Assembly (NCBI RefSeq): GCF_005484945.1
Contig: NZ_CP034035.1
Coordinates: 1,922,001 to 1,986,000 of the forward strand
Origin: Brenneria rubrifaciens
GTDB lineage: Bacteria > Pseudomonadota > Gammaproteobacteria > Enterobacterales > Enterobacteriaceae
Direction: 5' to 3'
Length of the DNA: 64,000 nucleotides
Positions within the stretch are counted from its first letter, which is position 1; every line of letters starts with the position of its first letter. Made by a program: the position numbers and the translations under genes. This document shows, one piece after another, positions 1 to 11,781 of this stretch. Under the pieces are notes generated by a model, which saw only the letters and a list, made by a program, of their open reading frames with translations, ran no database searches and had not been told where the DNA came from.

Positions 1-1
1 G

Positions 2-1123
2 CTGATGGGGTTTACGTTGCCGTCACTCGATGTGCCGGTTGTTAAAATCAGTAACTGTCTGCTGGCCCCTTCCGCCACCGAGATAGAACCCGTTGCCGAA
101 GAGCAATCATGCATCCGTTGCAGCCAATGCGCTGATGCCTGCCCTGCCGGGTTGTTGCCGCAACAACTGTACTGGTTCAGTCTGGGACAGGAGCATGAAA
201 AGGCCCGCAATCATCACTTATTCGACTGCATTGAATGTGGTGCCTGCGCCTATGTTTGCCCAAGCAATATTCCGTTGGTGCAATATTACCGACAGGAAAA
301 AGCCGAAATTCGAGCGGTTGATGAGGAAACGCAACGCGCGGCACAGGCTAAACTGCGCTTTGAGGCTAAGCAGGCGCGTCTTGAGCGTGAAAAGCTGGCC
401 CGCGAGTCGCGGCATAAACAAGCTGCCGCTGGCGCATCAATGAGTGATCAACAGGCAGTCCAAGCCGCATTGGAAAGCGTTCGCGATAAAAAAGCGGCCA
501 TGGCCGCTCGCGCCGCAGGTAAGGCACAAACGCCGGAGAAACCATCGCTTGCAGAAACCGACGTAGCGGATAGCGCAAACGATACGGTAACCGATGTCGT
601 CGATCCTCGCAAAGCGGCCGTCGCCGCCGCCATCGCCCGGGTGAAGGCGCGCAAAGCCCGGCAACAGACTGAGCATGACAATACCGACCCTGCATCTGTA
701 CCCGCGACGCCAGATAACGCTGATCGCGTGGCTGACGAACCGATCGACCCACGCAAAGCGGCCGTCGCCGCCGCTATCGCCCGGGTGAAGGCGTGCAAAG
801 CCCGGCAACAGACTGAGCATGACAATACCGACCCTGCATCTGTACCCGCGACGCCAGATAACGCTGATCACGTGGCCGACGAACCGATCGACCCACGCAA
901 AGCGGCCGTCGCCGCCGCCATCGCCCGGGTGAAGGCACGCAAAGCCCGGCAACAGACTGAGCATGACAATACCGACCCTGCATCTGTACCCGCGACGCCA
1001 GATAACGCTGATCACGTGGCTGACGAACCGATCGACCCACGCAAAGCGGCCGTCGCCGCCGCTATCGCCCGGGTGAAGGCGCGCAAAGCCGCACAAGCGG
1101 CATCGACGTTTCAAGAGGAATAA
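2..1123 (+). CDS. rsxC: RsxC (RnfC-type) electron transport subunit, 3' part
   Basis: This is the C-terminal part of the RsxC/RnfC subunit of the membrane Rsx complex, which in E. coli keeps SoxR reduced. The frame is open at the left edge, so the N-terminal FMN/NADH-binding part lies outside the window and the first ATG here is internal. Two ferredoxin-type cluster motifs are visible, [12 protein letters not shown] and [12 protein letters not shown], each able to hold a [4Fe-4S] centre. After them comes a charged Ala/Lys/Arg-rich tail with three full copies and one partial copy of a 48-residue repeat. The stop codon touches the rsxD start, with AGAGGA as the coupled ribosome-binding site. 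The identity is secure; the function of the repeated tail is unknown. Confidence 0.95.
   Translation: MMGFTLPSLDVPVVKISNCLLAPSATEIEPVAEEQSCIRCSQCADACPAGLLPQQLYWFSLGQEHEKARNHHLFDCIECGACAYVCPSNIPLVQYYRQEKAEIRAVDEETQRAAQAKLRFEAKQARLEREKLARESRHKQAAAGASMSDQQAVQAALESVRDKKAAMAARAAGKAQTPEKPSLAETDVADSANDTVTDVVDPRKAAVAAAIARVKARKARQQTEHDNTDPASVPATPDNADRVADEPIDPRKAAVAAAIARVKACKARQQTEHDNTDPASVPATPDNADHVADEPIDPRKAAVAAAIARVKARKARQQTEHDNTDPASVPATPDNADHVADEPIDPRKAAVAAAIARVKARKAAQAASTFQEE
602..1090 (+). repeat. 144-bp tandem repeat inside rsxC (3 full + 1 partial)
   Basis: Three in-frame 144-bp units (602-745, 746-889, 890-1033) are followed by a partial fourth (from 1034). Each encodes 48 residues beginning [16 protein letters not shown]. 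The units differ by only a few bases, mostly silent, plus Arg-to-Cys in unit 2 and Arg/His at one other site. Such near identity implies recent duplication or gene conversion. The copy number probably varies between strains. Confidence 0.95.
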
Positions 1124-2194
1124 ATGGCTTTCAAAATCGCGAGTTCACCTTTTACGCACAATCAGCAACGTACACAGCGCATTATGCTGTTGGTTATCGT
1201 CGCCTGTATCCCGGGGATGCTGGCGCAGTACTATTTTTTCGGCTACGGCAATCTGATTCAAGTCGGCCTTGCCTCAGTCACCGCGCTGGCGACCGAGGCC
1301 GTGACAACGTCACTGAGAAAGTTTCATGTCCGCGCGACGCTGGCGGATAATTCGGCGCTGCTGACGGCCATTCTGCTCGGTATTAGCCTGCCGCCGCTGG
1401 CGCCGTGGTGGATGATTGTCATAGGAACCGCATTCGCCATCGTGATCGCCAAACAGTTATACGGCGGGCTGGGGCAGAACCCGTTCAACCCGGCAATGAT
1501 TGGCTACGTTGTGCTGCTCGTCTCCTTTCCGGTTCAGATGACCAGTTGGTTGCCTCCCGTTCCGCTCCAGGCCATGACGGTCGGCTTCAGCGACGCGTTG
1601 ATGACGATCCTGACCGGGCACACGCCCTCCGGCCACACGGTGCAACAGTTAATGCATACGGTTGACGGCATCAGTCAGGCCACGCCGCTCGATACCTTCA
1701 AAACCGGTTTACGTTCAGGCCAGCAACCGCTGGAAATTCTGCAACAGCCACCGTTCACGACGGCCCTGTTTTCTACCGTCATGGCTGGTATCGGCTGGCA
1801 GTGGGTTAATTTGGGTTTTCTTATCGGCGGACTGTTTCTGCTGGCGCGCGGAACCATTCGCTGGCATATTCCGGTCAGTTTTTTGCTTAGCCTGACGCTG
1901 TGCGCTTCTCTGGGGTGGCTACTGGCACCGGAAAAATGCGCCCCGCCCGCTCTGCATCTGCTTTCTGGCGCCACGATGCTGGGGGCGTTCTTTATCGCCA
2001 CCGATCCGGTAACGGCATCGACCACCAATCGGGGCCGTCTGATTTTTGGCGCGCTGATCGGCCTGCTGGTCTGGTTAATCAGAACCTATGGCGGTTATCC
2101 TGATGGCGTGGCATTTGCCGTATTGCTGGCGAATATCACCGTGCCATTGATTGACTATTACACTAAACCGCGCGCTTACGGGCATCATCGCTGA
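1124..2194 (+). CDS. rsxD: RsxD (RnfD-type) membrane subunit
   Basis: This is an integral inner-membrane subunit of the Rsx electron transport complex. The 356-residue protein has about ten hydrophobic segments and matches the family's usual length. The motif [19 protein letters not shown] contains the threonine (in SGAT) that carries covalently bound FMN in RnfD proteins. The start directly abuts the rsxC stop and uses a strong AGAGGA site. It lies in the conserved rsxC-D-G-E-nth order. Confidence 0.97.
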   Translation: MAFKIASSPFTHNQQRTQRIMLLVIVACIPGMLAQYYFFGYGNLIQVGLASVTALATEAVTTSLRKFHVRATLADNSALLTAILLGISLPPLAPWWMIVIGTAFAIVIAKQLYGGLGQNPFNPAMIGYVVLLVSFPVQMTSWLPPVPLQAMTVGFSDALMTILTGHTPSGHTVQQLMHTVDGISQATPLDTFKTGLRSGQQPLEILQQPPFTTALFSTVMAGIGWQWVNLGFLIGGLFLLARGTIRWHIPVSFLLSLTLCASLGWLLAPEKCAPPALHLLSGATMLGAFFIATDPVTASTTNRGRLIFGALIGLLVWLIRTYGGYPDGVAFAVLLANITVPLIDYYTKPRAYGHHR

Positions 2195-2207
2195 GGATCG
2201 TTCCGCT

Positions 2208-2837
2208 ATGTTTACCACAATGCGCCGCCATGCGACGACACTGGCACTGTTTGCCGCCTTAACCACGGCCCTGACCGCCGTGGTTAACAGCCTGACCGGG
2301 CCGACCATTTCCAGACAGGCGCTGATGCAGCAAAAAATGTTGTTGGATCAGGTTGTTCCTATAGCGAGCTATAACAACGACATACAACAGGAGTGTTACC
2401 TTGTTTCCAATCCGGCATTGGGATCAACGTCGCCTCGCCGGTTGTTCGTCGCCCGTAAAGACGGCGCGCCCATCGCGGCGGCGATAGAGAGCACCGCCCC
2501 CGATGGGTATTCCGGCGCCATCCAATTGCTGATCGGCGCCGATTTTCATGGCAATGTATTGGGCGTTCGGGTGACCGAGCATCATGAAACGCCGGGGTTA
2601 GGTGATAAAATCGAAATCCGTATTTCTGACTGGATAACCCGTTTTAGCGGTCAAACGGTGCAAGGCAGGGATGACGACCGCTGGGCGGTGAAAAAAGAGG
2701 GGGGGATGTTTGACCAGTTTACCGGAGCGACCATTACGCCGCGCGCGGTCATCAACAGCGTAAAACGTAGCGCCCTGTATCTGCAAACCCTGCCGCCACA
2801 GCTCAATACCCTGCCCGTTTGCGGAGAAAATAAATGA
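2208..2837 (+). CDS. rsxG: RsxG (RnfG-type) FMN-binding subunit
   Basis: A 209-residue subunit with an N-terminal membrane anchor (about residues 9-29) and a periplasmic FMN-binding domain. The motif [13 protein letters not shown] supplies the threonine to which FMN is attached in RnfG/NqrC proteins. The frame is open further upstream, but the ATG at 2208 is preferred: it follows GAGGA at a good distance, lies 13 bp after the rsxD stop, and aligns with the E. coli start (MLKTIRKH versus MFTTMRRH). Its stop overlaps rsxE by ATGA, suggesting translational coupling. Confidence 0.96.
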   Translation: MFTTMRRHATTLALFAALTTALTAVVNSLTGPTISRQALMQQKMLLDQVVPIASYNNDIQQECYLVSNPALGSTSPRRLFVARKDGAPIAAAIESTAPDGYSGAIQLLIGADFHGNVLGVRVTEHHETPGLGDKIEIRISDWITRFSGQTVQGRDDDRWAVKKEGGMFDQFTGATITPRAVINSVKRSALYLQTLPPQLNTLPVCGENK

Positions 2838-3535
2838 GTGAAGTCAAACATCTTCTGATTCAGGGATTATGGAAAAACAACTCGGCGCTGGTGCAATTGC
2901 TCGGTCTGTGTCCGCTGCTGGCGGTGTCTTCCACCGCAACCAACGCGCTGGGATTGGGGCTGGCGACGACGCTGGTGCTGACCTGTACCAACATTGCCGT
3001 CTCCGCGCTGAGACGCTGGGTTCCGGCGGAGGTTCGTATCCCTATTTACGTCATGGTGATTGCGTCGGTGGTCAGTATGGTACAGATGCTGATCAACGCC
3101 TACGCCTATGGGTTATATCAATCACTGGGAATTTTTATTCCTCTGATTGTAACGAACTGCATTGTCATCGGCCGCGCCGAAGCCTATGCCTCGAAAAACC
3201 CGGTAGGACTCTCGGCAGTAGATGGGCTGGCGATGGGACTCGGCGCCACCAGCGCGTTGCTTGTACTGGGCTCCCTGCGCGAAATTCTGGGCAACGGCAC
3301 GCTGTTTGATGGCGCGGATCTGCTGTTGGGTGATTGGGCCAAAGCCCTGCGAATGGAGGTCGTCCACCTGGACTCGCCGTTCCTGCTGGCAATGTTGCCG
3401 CCCGGCGCGTTTATCGGTTTAGGGCTGCTGCTGGCGGCAAAATACCTGATTGATGAAAAGCTGAAACAACGCAAAGCAAGCGTGCCGGTCGTAACAAAAT
3501 CGTCCTCAAGCGAGGCGGCAAGGGAATCATTATGA
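2834..3535 (+). CDS. rsxE: RsxE (RnfE-type) membrane subunit
   Basis: This 233-residue, multi-spanning inner-membrane protein is a subunit of the Rsx complex and belongs to the NqrD/RnfE family. Hydrophobic segments fill most of the chain, and the last 25 residues are a charged Lys/Ser-rich tail. It overlaps rsxG at its start and nth at its end, each by ATGA, so rsxD, rsxG, rsxE and nth form one tightly coupled transcript. Confidence 0.96.
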   Translation: MSEVKHLLIQGLWKNNSALVQLLGLCPLLAVSSTATNALGLGLATTLVLTCTNIAVSALRRWVPAEVRIPIYVMVIASVVSMVQMLINAYAYGLYQSLGIFIPLIVTNCIVIGRAEAYASKNPVGLSAVDGLAMGLGATSALLVLGSLREILGNGTLFDGADLLLGDWAKALRMEVVHLDSPFLLAMLPPGAFIGLGLLLAAKYLIDEKLKQRKASVPVVTKSSSSEAARESL

Positions 3536-4167
3536 ATAAGGAAAAGCGGATTGAGATCTTAAGACGGCTACGCGCCAACGATCCCCATCCCACAACGGAA
3601 CTGAAGTTCAGTACGCCATTCGAGTTACTCATCGCGGTACTGCTCTCCGCTCAGGCAACCGACGTCAGCGTCAACAAGGCCACGGCCAGACTTTACCCGG
3701 TGGCCAATACTCCGGAAGCCATGCTCGAATTGGGCGTTGATGGGATAAAAACGTACATCAAGACCATCGGCCTGTTTAACAGCAAGGCAGAAAACATCAT
3801 TAAAACCTGCCGCATTCTGATTGAAAAGCACCAAAGCCGGGTTCCCGAAGATCGGGCGGCGCTGGAAGCCCTGCCCGGCGTAGGGCGAAAAACCGCCAAC
3901 GTGGTGCTCAATACCGCTTTCGGCTGGCCGACGATTGCCGTGGATACCCATATTTTCCGCGTCAGCAACCGCACCGGCTTCGCACCGGGTAAAAACGTCG
4001 ATCAAGTGGAAGAAAAACTGCTTAAAGTCGTACCGGCGGAATTCAAAGTCGATTGCCATCACTGGCTCATCCTGCACGGCCGCTATACTTGCGTCGCCCG
4101 TAAACCGCGCTGTGGCGCCTGCTTGATTGAAGATCTCTGCGAGTTCAAAGAAAAAGTTTACGCCTAG
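3532..4167 (+). CDS. nth: Endonuclease III (base excision repair glycosylase/lyase)
   Basis: This DNA glycosylase/AP lyase removes oxidised pyrimidines. The 211 residues are the same length as E. coli Nth and nearly collinear with it. The helix-hairpin-helix [14 protein letters not shown] carries the catalytic Lys120, and VDTHIFRV carries Asp138. The C-terminal cluster loop has the family spacing C-x6-C-x2-C-x5-C (from [11 protein letters not shown]), binding [4Fe-4S]. The gene is the last of the rsx operon, starting inside the rsxE stop, and is followed by a strong terminator hairpin. Confidence 0.98.
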   Translation: MNKEKRIEILRRLRANDPHPTTELKFSTPFELLIAVLLSAQATDVSVNKATARLYPVANTPEAMLELGVDGIKTYIKTIGLFNSKAENIIKTCRILIEKHQSRVPEDRAALEALPGVGRKTANVVLNTAFGWPTIAVDTHIFRVSNRTGFAPGKNVDQVEEKLLKVVPAEFKVDCHHWLILHGRYTCVARKPRCGACLIEDLCEFKEKVYA

Positions 4168-4187
4168 CAGCTCATCACGCGTCCAGT

Positions 4188-4222
4188 AAAAAGGCCGGAT
4201 AGTCGAACTCTCCGGCCTTTTA
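4188..4222 (+). terminator. Rho-independent terminator after nth
   Basis: A GC-rich stem (AAAAGGCCGGA pairing with TCCGGCCTTTT) is followed by a T-run. Because A-runs flank the left arm, it can also act on the minus strand for the convergent cysB. Confidence 0.9.
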
Positions 4223-4244
4223 TTCGTATCTGGCTGTACTTCTG

Positions 4245-5491
<1,247 letters not shown>

Positions 5492-5519
5492 AAAAAAGCC
5501 AGCCTGAAAAGGCTGGCCT
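5492..5519 (-). terminator. Terminator of topA
   Basis: Read on the minus strand, GCCAGCC-TTTTCA-GGCTGGC is followed by six T residues, directly after the topA stop. It is a textbook intrinsic terminator. Confidence 0.92.
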
Positions 5520-5536
5520 GGTTGAGTCTTAATGGC

Positions 5537-8134
5537 TTATTTCTTGCCTTCCACCCATTTTCCATCAACATAGAACGCCGACCACCCCGTCGCCTTGCCC
5601 TCTTTTTCTGAAGAGACATACTGCTGCTTTGTCTTGCGGCTAAAACGCACCATCGTTTTGTTGCCGTCTTTATCCACCGCCGGCGCATCGGCCAGATAGC
5701 GCAGTTTTTCAGGCAAACGATCTTTGAAGCGTTGTAATTCCTCCACCAGCGGGGCGCGCGTCTCGCGAGATTTCGGAAAGGTATTGGCTGCCAAGAACAC
5801 GCCCGCGGCGCCATCGCGCAACACAAAATACGCGTCCGATTTCTCACAAGGCAACTCAGGCAACGGCACCGGATCTTCTTTCGGTGGCGCGACGTCGCCA
5901 TTGCGCAAAATTTTACGCGTGTTGCCGCAAGCGTCGTTGGTACAGGCCATGTACTTGCCAAAGCGCCCCATTTTAAGGTGCATTTCCGAACCGCATTTTT
6001 CGCATTCGACAATCGGGCCGTCGTAACCTTTGATACGGAACTCACCCTCTTCGATCTCATAACCGTCGCAAGCCGGGTTATTGCCACATACATGCAGCTT
6101 ACGATGATTATCAATCAGATAGCTATCCATCGCGGTGCCGCATTCAGTACAACGGCGACGCGCGCGCAATGCGTTGGTTTCGGCTTCATCCCCTTCCAGC
6201 ACATTCAGCACTTCCGCTTCAGGGATCAGATTGATCGTGGTTTTGCAACGCTCTTTCGGCGGCAGCGCATACCCGGAACAACCGAGGAAAACCCCTGTGC
6301 TGGCGGTGCGAATGCCCATTTTGCGGGCGCAGGTCGGGCAATCGATGCTGGTCATCACCATCTGGTTCGGGCGCATACCGCCTGCTTCCGGGTCCTGCTC
6401 TGCGGTTTCCAACTGCTTGCTGAACTCGGCAAAAAACTCATCCAGAACCGCTTTCCATTCCGCCTGATTATTTGCCACCTGGTCCAGACTGCTTTCCATC
6501 CGCGCGGTGAAGTCGTAATTCATCAATTCACGGAAGTTTTCTTCCAGCCGATCGGTAACAATCTCACCCATTTTTTCCGCATAGAAACGGCGGTTTTCCA
6601 CCCGTACATAGCCGCGATCCTGAATGGTCGAAATGATCGAGGCGTAAGTGGAAGGTCGCCCGATACCGCGTTTTTCCAGCTCTTTCACCAGCGACGCATC
6701 ACTGTAACGCGCCGGTGGCTTGGTAAAGTGCTGTCCCGGCAACAGTTGTTGCAATGTCAGTAGCTCACCGACCGCCACCGTTGGCAACGTACGATCTTCG
6801 TCATTTTTACGCAGCGCGGGCATGACTTTCGTCCAGCCGTCAAAGCGCAACGTGCGCCCTTTGGCGCGCAGTTGATAATCAACGGCGTTAACAATCAGCG
6901 TGGTGGAATCGTACTGCGCCGGGGTCATCTGACAGGCCACAAACTGACGCCAAATCAGCTGATACAGTTTCTGCGCATCCGCTTCCATATCTTTCAGGCT
7001 ATCGGCCAAGACGTTCACGTCTGAAGGACGAATGGCCTCGTGCGCTTCCTGTGAATTCTCTTTATTGCTGTAGTGGTTGGCCGCATCGGGCAGATACCGC
7101 TTACCAAACGCGGCGCCAATGTACTCGCGCGCCATGGTTAGCGCATCCTGACTCAGGTTGGTCGAGTCGGTACGCATATAGGTGATGTAGCCCGCTTCAT
7201 ACAGGCGCTGCGCCATCATCATGGTCTTTTTCACGCCAAAACCCAGACGGGTACTCGCCGCCTGCTGTAGCGTCGAGGTAATGAAGGGCGCGCCGGGTTT
7301 GCTGCTGGTCGGCTTATCTTCACGCTCGGCGACCACATAGTCGGCTTTTTCCAGCAGGCTGACCGCTGCCTGCGTCTGCGCCTTGTTAACCGGCTTGAAC
7401 GGCTTGTCGTGGTGATGAGTGACCTGCATTCGTAACTGGTTGTCATTACCCGACATTAAATCGGCGTGCAGTTCCCAGTATTCTTCCGGCACAAACGCTT
7501 TGATTTCACGCTCGCGCTCAACGATTAGACGCACCGCGACGGACTGTACGCGTCCGGCCGACAACCCACGGGCAATCTTTTTCCACAGCAGCGGAGAAAC
7601 CATGTAACCCACCACCCGGTCCATAAAACGACGCGCCTGCTGTGCATTTACTCGGTCGATATTTAACTTATCCGGTTTCTGAAACGCTTGCTGAATGGCG
7701 TTTTTAGTAATTTCGTTAAACACCACGCGACTGAACCGCTTATCGTCGCCACCAATGATTTCCCGCAGGTGCCAGGCAATGGCTTCCCCTTCGCGGTCAA
7801 GGTCGGTTGCGAGATAGATGTGTTCGGCGTTTTCCGCCAACGTTTTCAGTTCGGAAACAACTTTTTCCTTGCCAGGCAAAATCTCGTAATGGGCTTTCCA
7901 ATCATGATAGGGATCGACCCCCATGCGGTTGACCAACGCGGATTTTTCATCCTTTTTAACGCTTTTTTTCGTTTTGTCTTTGGTCGAGTCCGTGCTCTTT
8001 TTACTGACTGAGCCACTGGTCGGCAGATCGCGTACATGACCGACGCTGGATTTAACCACATAGTCATTGCCGAGATATTTATTGATCGTTTTGGCTTTTG
8101 CCGGGGACTCAACTATAACGAGAGCTTTACCCAT
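5537..8134 (-). CDS. topA: DNA topoisomerase I
   Basis: This type IA topoisomerase relaxes negative supercoils. With the start at 8134 ([17 protein letters not shown]) the protein is 865 residues, the E. coli length. An upstream in-frame extension is ignored because CAGGT lies just before this ATG and homology begins here. The Toprim acidic triad is in [10 protein letters not shown] (Asp111, Asp113, Glu115) and the active-site tyrosine is Tyr319 in [10 protein letters not shown]. Three C-terminal zinc ribbons are visible, starting [18 protein letters not shown] and [10 protein letters not shown] lysine-rich loop at about residues 46-64 is a local insertion-prone stretch. Confidence 0.98.
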   Translation of the reverse strand: MGKALVIVESPAKAKTINKYLGNDYVVKSSVGHVRDLPTSGSVSKKSTDSTKDKTKKSVKKDEKSALVNRMGVDPYHDWKAHYEILPGKEKVVSELKTLAENAEHIYLATDLDREGEAIAWHLREIIGGDDKRFSRVVFNEITKNAIQQAFQKPDKLNIDRVNAQQARRFMDRVVGYMVSPLLWKKIARGLSAGRVQSVAVRLIVEREREIKAFVPEEYWELHADLMSGNDNQLRMQVTHHHDKPFKPVNKAQTQAAVSLLEKADYVVAEREDKPTSSKPGAPFITSTLQQAASTRLGFGVKKTMMMAQRLYEAGYITYMRTDSTNLSQDALTMAREYIGAAFGKRYLPDAANHYSNKENSQEAHEAIRPSDVNVLADSLKDMEADAQKLYQLIWRQFVACQMTPAQYDSTTLIVNAVDYQLRAKGRTLRFDGWTKVMPALRKNDEDRTLPTVAVGELLTLQQLLPGQHFTKPPARYSDASLVKELEKRGIGRPSTYASIISTIQDRGYVRVENRRFYAEKMGEIVTDRLEENFRELMNYDFTARMESSLDQVANNQAEWKAVLDEFFAEFSKQLETAEQDPEAGGMRPNQMVMTSIDCPTCARKMGIRTASTGVFLGCSGYALPPKERCKTTINLIPEAEVLNVLEGDEAETNALRARRRCTECGTAMDSYLIDNHRKLHVCGNNPACDGYEIEEGEFRIKGYDGPIVECEKCGSEMHLKMGRFGKYMACTNDACGNTRKILRNGDVAPPKEDPVPLPELPCEKSDAYFVLRDGAAGVFLAANTFPKSRETRAPLVEELQRFKDRLPEKLRYLADAPAVDKDGNKTMVRFSRKTKQQYVSSEKEGKATGWSAFYVDGKWVEGKK

Positions 8135-8574
8135 ATGTACTTTTACCTGCTTAGTTCTTCTGAAAATCAGAGATCTTTTGGGGGCATCAGCCAGAACAAA
8201 CAAGGGCGGATGCTCGATTAATTGAGGATTGCAGCGTTGCGGATTTATCCTGCGCGGGTAAGTTTTTTTTCAACGCGGCACCTGCAACCCTCTATTTTAT
8301 CAGAACAAAAATATTGTCTGTTACCGCATTAAATCTGCGCAGACCGTCGTGGCGTAAAGAAATTATTCCACTGGCGACACAAAATCCCACACTCTACCTG
8401 ATAAATAACGCCACGCAACCTAATTAGCATGGAAACGGCGTTTTAGCCAATTCTTGGTTAACGCGATCGGCAAGCAAGTCACTAAAATTCGGTACATTTG
8501 CGATCGCATCGTTCCGCGCAGTACAATCTTTTCCTCACCAGAAACATCATCTGTGAACCAGGAGTTAAGAACAA
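8135..8574. other. Divergent topA / yciN upstream region
   Basis: A 440-bp noncoding stretch between the topA and yciN starts. It contains AT-rich runs (for example a T8 run near 8265) and should hold the topA promoters, which are multiple in E. coli. AGGAGT at about 8559 serves yciN. No hairpin, small gene or clear operator was recognised. Confidence 0.5.
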
Positions 8575-8844
8575 ATGTCCAATGAATCTCTGGTACGAGA
8601 AGCAAAATCGCCGATCGCCCGTCACGCACTGCTGGCCGAAGCCAATGGCATTATTCATAATCACGACGATTATTTGCACGGCATGGTCGCTGAAAGCGTA
8701 GAGTCTAAAAATAACGTACTAATTTTTCGCGGCGAATTTTTTCTTGATGCCAATGGGTTACCCACGCTGAAAACCACGGCCGTTTTCAATATGTTTAAAC
8801 ATCTGACACAGGTGCTGTCAGAAAAATATTATCTGATCGATTAA
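8575..8844 (+). CDS. yciN: YciN family small protein
   Basis: An 89-residue small soluble protein of the YciN family; its molecular role is not known. It shares the blocks [20 protein letters not shown] ([10 protein letters not shown]) and LSEKYYLID with E. coli YciN (83 residues). The ATG is preceded by AGGAG. It stands between topA and sohB, as in E. coli, and ends in a strong bidirectional terminator. Confidence 0.9.
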   Translation: MSNESLVREAKSPIARHALLAEANGIIHNHDDYLHGMVAESVESKNNVLIFRGEFFLDANGLPTLKTTAVFNMFKHLTQVLSEKYYLID

Positions 8845-8845
8845 A

Positions 8846-8884
8846 AAACAGATCGCCCGCGAATTATCGCGGGCGATCTGTTTT
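8846..8884 (+). terminator. Bidirectional terminator between yciN and sohB
   Basis: A very long perfect stem (AAAACAGATCGCCCGCG pairing with CGCGGGCGATCTGTTTT) has A-runs on the left and T-runs on the right. It can end the convergent transcripts of yciN (+) and sohB (-). Confidence 0.92.
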
Positions 8885-8900
8885 ATGCGCGCTACCACGC

Positions 8901-9947
8901 TTAGAGCAGTGGTTTATTTCCGCGTTGCCACCAGCGTAGCATCAATCGCTCCACCGCATCCCCCGCGCTGCCGGTCAGTCGATCAAGCAGGCGTTTACGC
9001 CGCGTGTAACGGACGCAGAGAACCTCATGATTTTCCATTTCGGCAATCAGCAGATCATCACTGGTGCCAATAGCGTCAACCAGCCCAAGATCTTTAGCCT
9101 GAGAACCAAACCAGTGCTCGCCGGTTGCGACGGAATCAATATCCAGCGAAGGGCGCATCGCCTGTACAAATTGCTTGAATAGCCCATGCGTGATGTTCAG
9201 ATCCTCGCGGAATTTTTCCCGCCCGGCTTCCGTATTCTCACCAAACAAAGTTAATGTGCGTTTGAACTCACCTGCGGTATGCAATTCGACGTCAATATCC
9301 TTGTTCTTCAGCAAGCGATTGAAGTTAGGAATTTGAGCCACCACGCCAATCGACCCCACGATGGCAAACGGCGCGGCGACAATGCGATCAGCCACACAAG
9401 CCATCATATAGCCGCCGCTGGCGGCCACCTTGTCAACGGCGACCGTCAGGCGCACCCCACCCTGACGCAAGCGTTGCAACTGCGACGCGGCCAGCCCGTA
9501 TCCATGTACCACGCCGCCCGGACTTTCCAGACGCAGCAACACTTCGTCCTGCGGTTTCGCCACGGCCAGCACAGCAGAAATCTCTTCACGCAGCGAGCTT
9601 ACCTCGCCGGCATCCATGCTGCCGTTAAAATCCAGCACATACAGACGCGGCTTCACATTTTTCTCTTCACCGCGTTTCGCACGCTGTTTATCCTGCCGTG
9701 CCAACGCTTTTTCTTTCTTTTTTTCTTGCCGGGATAACCGCTTACGTTCAGCGTCACTCATACAGACGCTTTGAATTTCCCGCTGCATATCACGATACTG
9801 TTCGCCCAGATCAATCACCTGCAACTCACCTTTGCGCCGGCGCTTGCGCTGTGACAAACCGACAGCAAAAATCACTACCGCGCCAATCGCCACCACGATG
9901 GTAAGCGCTTTGACCAGAAATAAACCATACTGAAAAAGGAATTCCAC
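8901..9947 (-). CDS. sohB: SohB, inner-membrane S49 peptidase
   Basis: A membrane-anchored protease of the S49 (signal peptide peptidase A) family; in E. coli extra SohB compensates for loss of DegP. I use the GTG at 9947, which follows TGAGGA by 8 nt and gives 348 residues against 349 in E. coli; the frame stays open upstream. There is a TM anchor at about residues 8-31 and a basic coiled stretch at about 65-98. The S49 core contains Ser177 in KVAASGGYM and a probable general-base Lys229 in AGEFKRTL. It is convergent with yciN. Confidence 0.95.
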   Translation of the reverse strand: MEFLFQYGLFLVKALTIVVAIGAVVIFAVGLSQRKRRRKGELQVIDLGEQYRDMQREIQSVCMSDAERKRLSRQEKKKEKALARQDKQRAKRGEEKNVKPRLYVLDFNGSMDAGEVSSLREEISAVLAVAKPQDEVLLRLESPGGVVHGYGLAASQLQRLRQGGVRLTVAVDKVAASGGYMMACVADRIVAAPFAIVGSIGVVAQIPNFNRLLKNKDIDVELHTAGEFKRTLTLFGENTEAGREKFREDLNITHGLFKQFVQAMRPSLDIDSVATGEHWFGSQAKDLGLVDAIGTSDDLLIAEMENHEVLCVRYTRRKRLLDRLTGSAGDAVERLMLRWWQRGNKPLL

Positions 9948-10351
9948 AAATAGCGTCCTCATTAACTGAGTGTTGAATATGATGTTGATTATTCTAACCA
10001 ACGACGCCGTCAGCGCCGTATGCTACCCCCTAACCTAGCTGATGGCGTGCCATATGGCGATGTTATTTATACTGCTGCTTTACTTACCGCTGCTTTTTAG
10101 CGCAGCCGCGGTAAAAAAAGCCAGGCGTGTTTTTCTATGTCGCTTGCGAAGGTGCGCCATAAGATATGGCGCCGCTCTCATTGAAAACACGCGTTATTTA
10201 AGGCATAACTCCTCCATTCTCATCCCGATTGGATGTCTTTTCAGCCGGATACCCAGGCAATACAGCGAGGACATAGCGCCCAGTCGAGGTGTCCGGCAGG
10301 TCTGTTATCTGAAACGCGGCAGCAGCGCCGCCGCGGTAAGAGGAATTCCCC
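9948..10351. other. Divergent sohB / yciK upstream region
   Basis: 404 bp without a credible gene. An imperfect dyad near 10082-10112 (TTACCGCTGC pairing with GCAGC and GCGGTAA) is followed by A7 but lacks a T-run in either direction. It presumably contains the divergent promoters of sohB and yciK-btuR; no specific operator was recognised. Confidence 0.45.
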
Positions 10352-11113
10352 GTGTACTACCAGCCTCAAAACGACTTGCTGCAACAACGCATCATCCTGG
10401 TGACCGGTGCGGGCGACGGCATCGGCCGTGAAGCCGCCCTCACCTATGCCCGATTTGGCGCCCGTCTTATCCTGCTTGGCCGCACTGAAAGCAAACTTCA
10501 GGCGGTGAAACAGCAAATCACGCAGGAGCAAGGGACGGAAACGCGTATCATTGTTTGTGACATGCTAACCGCCCGTTCCGAGCGTTTTTTCCAGATTGCG
10601 GGCGAACTGGCTCAGGTGATCCCCCATCTGGATGGCGTACTGCACAACGCCGGATTACTCGGGGACGTTGTGCCGATGGCGAAACAGTCCGTCGAAACCT
10701 GGCATCGGGTTATGCAGGTCAATGTCAATGCGACCTTTATGCTGACGCAGGCTTTGCTCCCGCTGCTGCTGAAATCCCCCAGCGCGTCGCTGGTTTTCAC
10801 CAGTTCTAGCGTGGGGCGACAGGGCCGGGCTGGTTGGGGCGCTTACTCCGTTTCCAAATTTGCGACCGAGGGTATGATGCAGGTGCTTGCCGAAGAGTAT
10901 CGCCATACACCCTTACGGGTGAACTGCATCAATCCCGGCGGTACGCGCACCGCCATGCGCGCTTCCGCTTTCCCGCAAGAAAACCCGGACAAACTGAAAA
11001 CCCCGGCGGATATCATGCCGCTATACCTTTATTTAATGGGTGATGACAGCCGCCGGAAAACCGGCATATGCTTTGACGCGCAACCGGGCAGAAAAGCGGG
11101 CCCGGCCAAATAA
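10352..11113 (+). CDS. yciK: YciK, short-chain dehydrogenase/reductase
   Basis: A 253-residue classical SDR oxidoreductase of unknown physiological substrate. The start is GTG at 10352, following TAAGAGGA. The N-terminal cofactor motif is TGAGDGIG, the NAG motif is LHNAGLLG, and the catalytic residues are seen in SSSVGRQGRAGWGAYSVSK (Ser, Tyr, Lys). The conserved tail GDDSRRKTG and overall alignment identify YciK. It is 18 bp upstream of btuR and likely co-transcribed with it. Confidence 0.95.
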   Translation: MYYQPQNDLLQQRIILVTGAGDGIGREAALTYARFGARLILLGRTESKLQAVKQQITQEQGTETRIIVCDMLTARSERFFQIAGELAQVIPHLDGVLHNAGLLGDVVPMAKQSVETWHRVMQVNVNATFMLTQALLPLLLKSPSASLVFTSSSVGRQGRAGWGAYSVSKFATEGMMQVLAEEYRHTPLRVNCINPGGTRTAMRASAFPQENPDKLKTPADIMPLYLYLMGDDSRRKTGICFDAQPGRKAGPAK

Positions 11114-11131
11114 ACCAGACGAGATTACCTC

Positions 11132-11722
11132 ATGAGCGACGAACGTCACCAACAGCGCCAGCAACGCATTAAAGAACGCGTCGATGCCCGTGTTGCTGCG
11201 GCCAATGAAATACGCGGTATTTTGATCATCTTTACCGGGAATGGCAAAGGGAAAACCACTGCCGCCTTCGGTACGGTGACACGCGCCGTCGGACATGATT
11301 TGCGCGCAGGCGTTATTCAGTTTATCAAAGGCGAATGGCCAAACGGCGAGAAAAATCTGCTGCAAAAACACGGCGTGGAATTTCAGGTTATGGCCACCGG
11401 CTTTACCTGGGAAACCCAGAATCGCCAGACCGATACCGATGCGGCATTACAAGTCTGGCAGCATGGCAAACGAATGCTCGCCGATCCACAATTGGATCTG
11501 GTGGTACTGGATGAGCTGACTTACATGATCAGCTATGGTTATCTGCAACTGGATGAGGTGGTTGACGCGCTCAACCATCGCCCTGACGGCCAAACGGTGA
11601 TTATCACCGGACGCGGCTGCCACCGGGATTTACTGGAGATGGCCGATACGGTAACCGAAATGCGTCCGGTCAAACATGCGTTTGAAGCGGGGATCAAGGC
11701 ACAGCAAGGGATCGATTGGTAA
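11132..11722 (+). CDS. btuR: Cob(I)yrinic acid a,c-diamide adenosyltransferase
   Basis: BtuR/CobO transfers the adenosyl group of ATP to cobalt of corrinoids, completing coenzyme B12. The 196 residues equal E. coli BtuR. An unusual P-loop, GNGKGKTT (residues 36-43), binds ATP; VVLDELTYM and TGRGCHRDLLE are family blocks. It follows yciK as in E. coli and ends with a hairpin. Confidence 0.97.
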   Translation: MSDERHQQRQQRIKERVDARVAAANEIRGILIIFTGNGKGKTTAAFGTVTRAVGHDLRAGVIQFIKGEWPNGEKNLLQKHGVEFQVMATGFTWETQNRQTDTDAALQVWQHGKRMLADPQLDLVVLDELTYMISYGYLQLDEVVDALNHRPDGQTVIITGRGCHRDLLEMADTVTEMRPVKHAFEAGIKAQQGIDW

Positions 11723-11733
11723 ACACGCCGTCA

Positions 11734-11765
11734 GGTGTGATCCCTGACTCCACAGGGATCACACC
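11734..11765. terminator. Hairpin between convergent btuR and rluB
   Basis: A perfect 13-bp stem (GGTGTGATCCCTG with CAGGGATCACACC) around a 6-nt loop sits between two convergent genes. It lacks a clear T-run on either strand, so it may act as an mRNA 3'-end stabiliser or weak terminator. Confidence 0.65.
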
Positions 11766-11781
11766 CAATTACGGATGGAAG

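Noticed and set aside
602..1090. Regular repeats as a possible CRISPR-like array
   Set aside because: Units are 144 bp, head to tail without spacers, and preserve the rsxC reading frame. They are a coding tandem repeat.
437..1114. Long open frames on the minus strand across the rsxC repeats
   Set aside because: They run antisense to the repeated rsxC coding region; regular GC-rich repeats keep several frames open. No family features or ribosome site.
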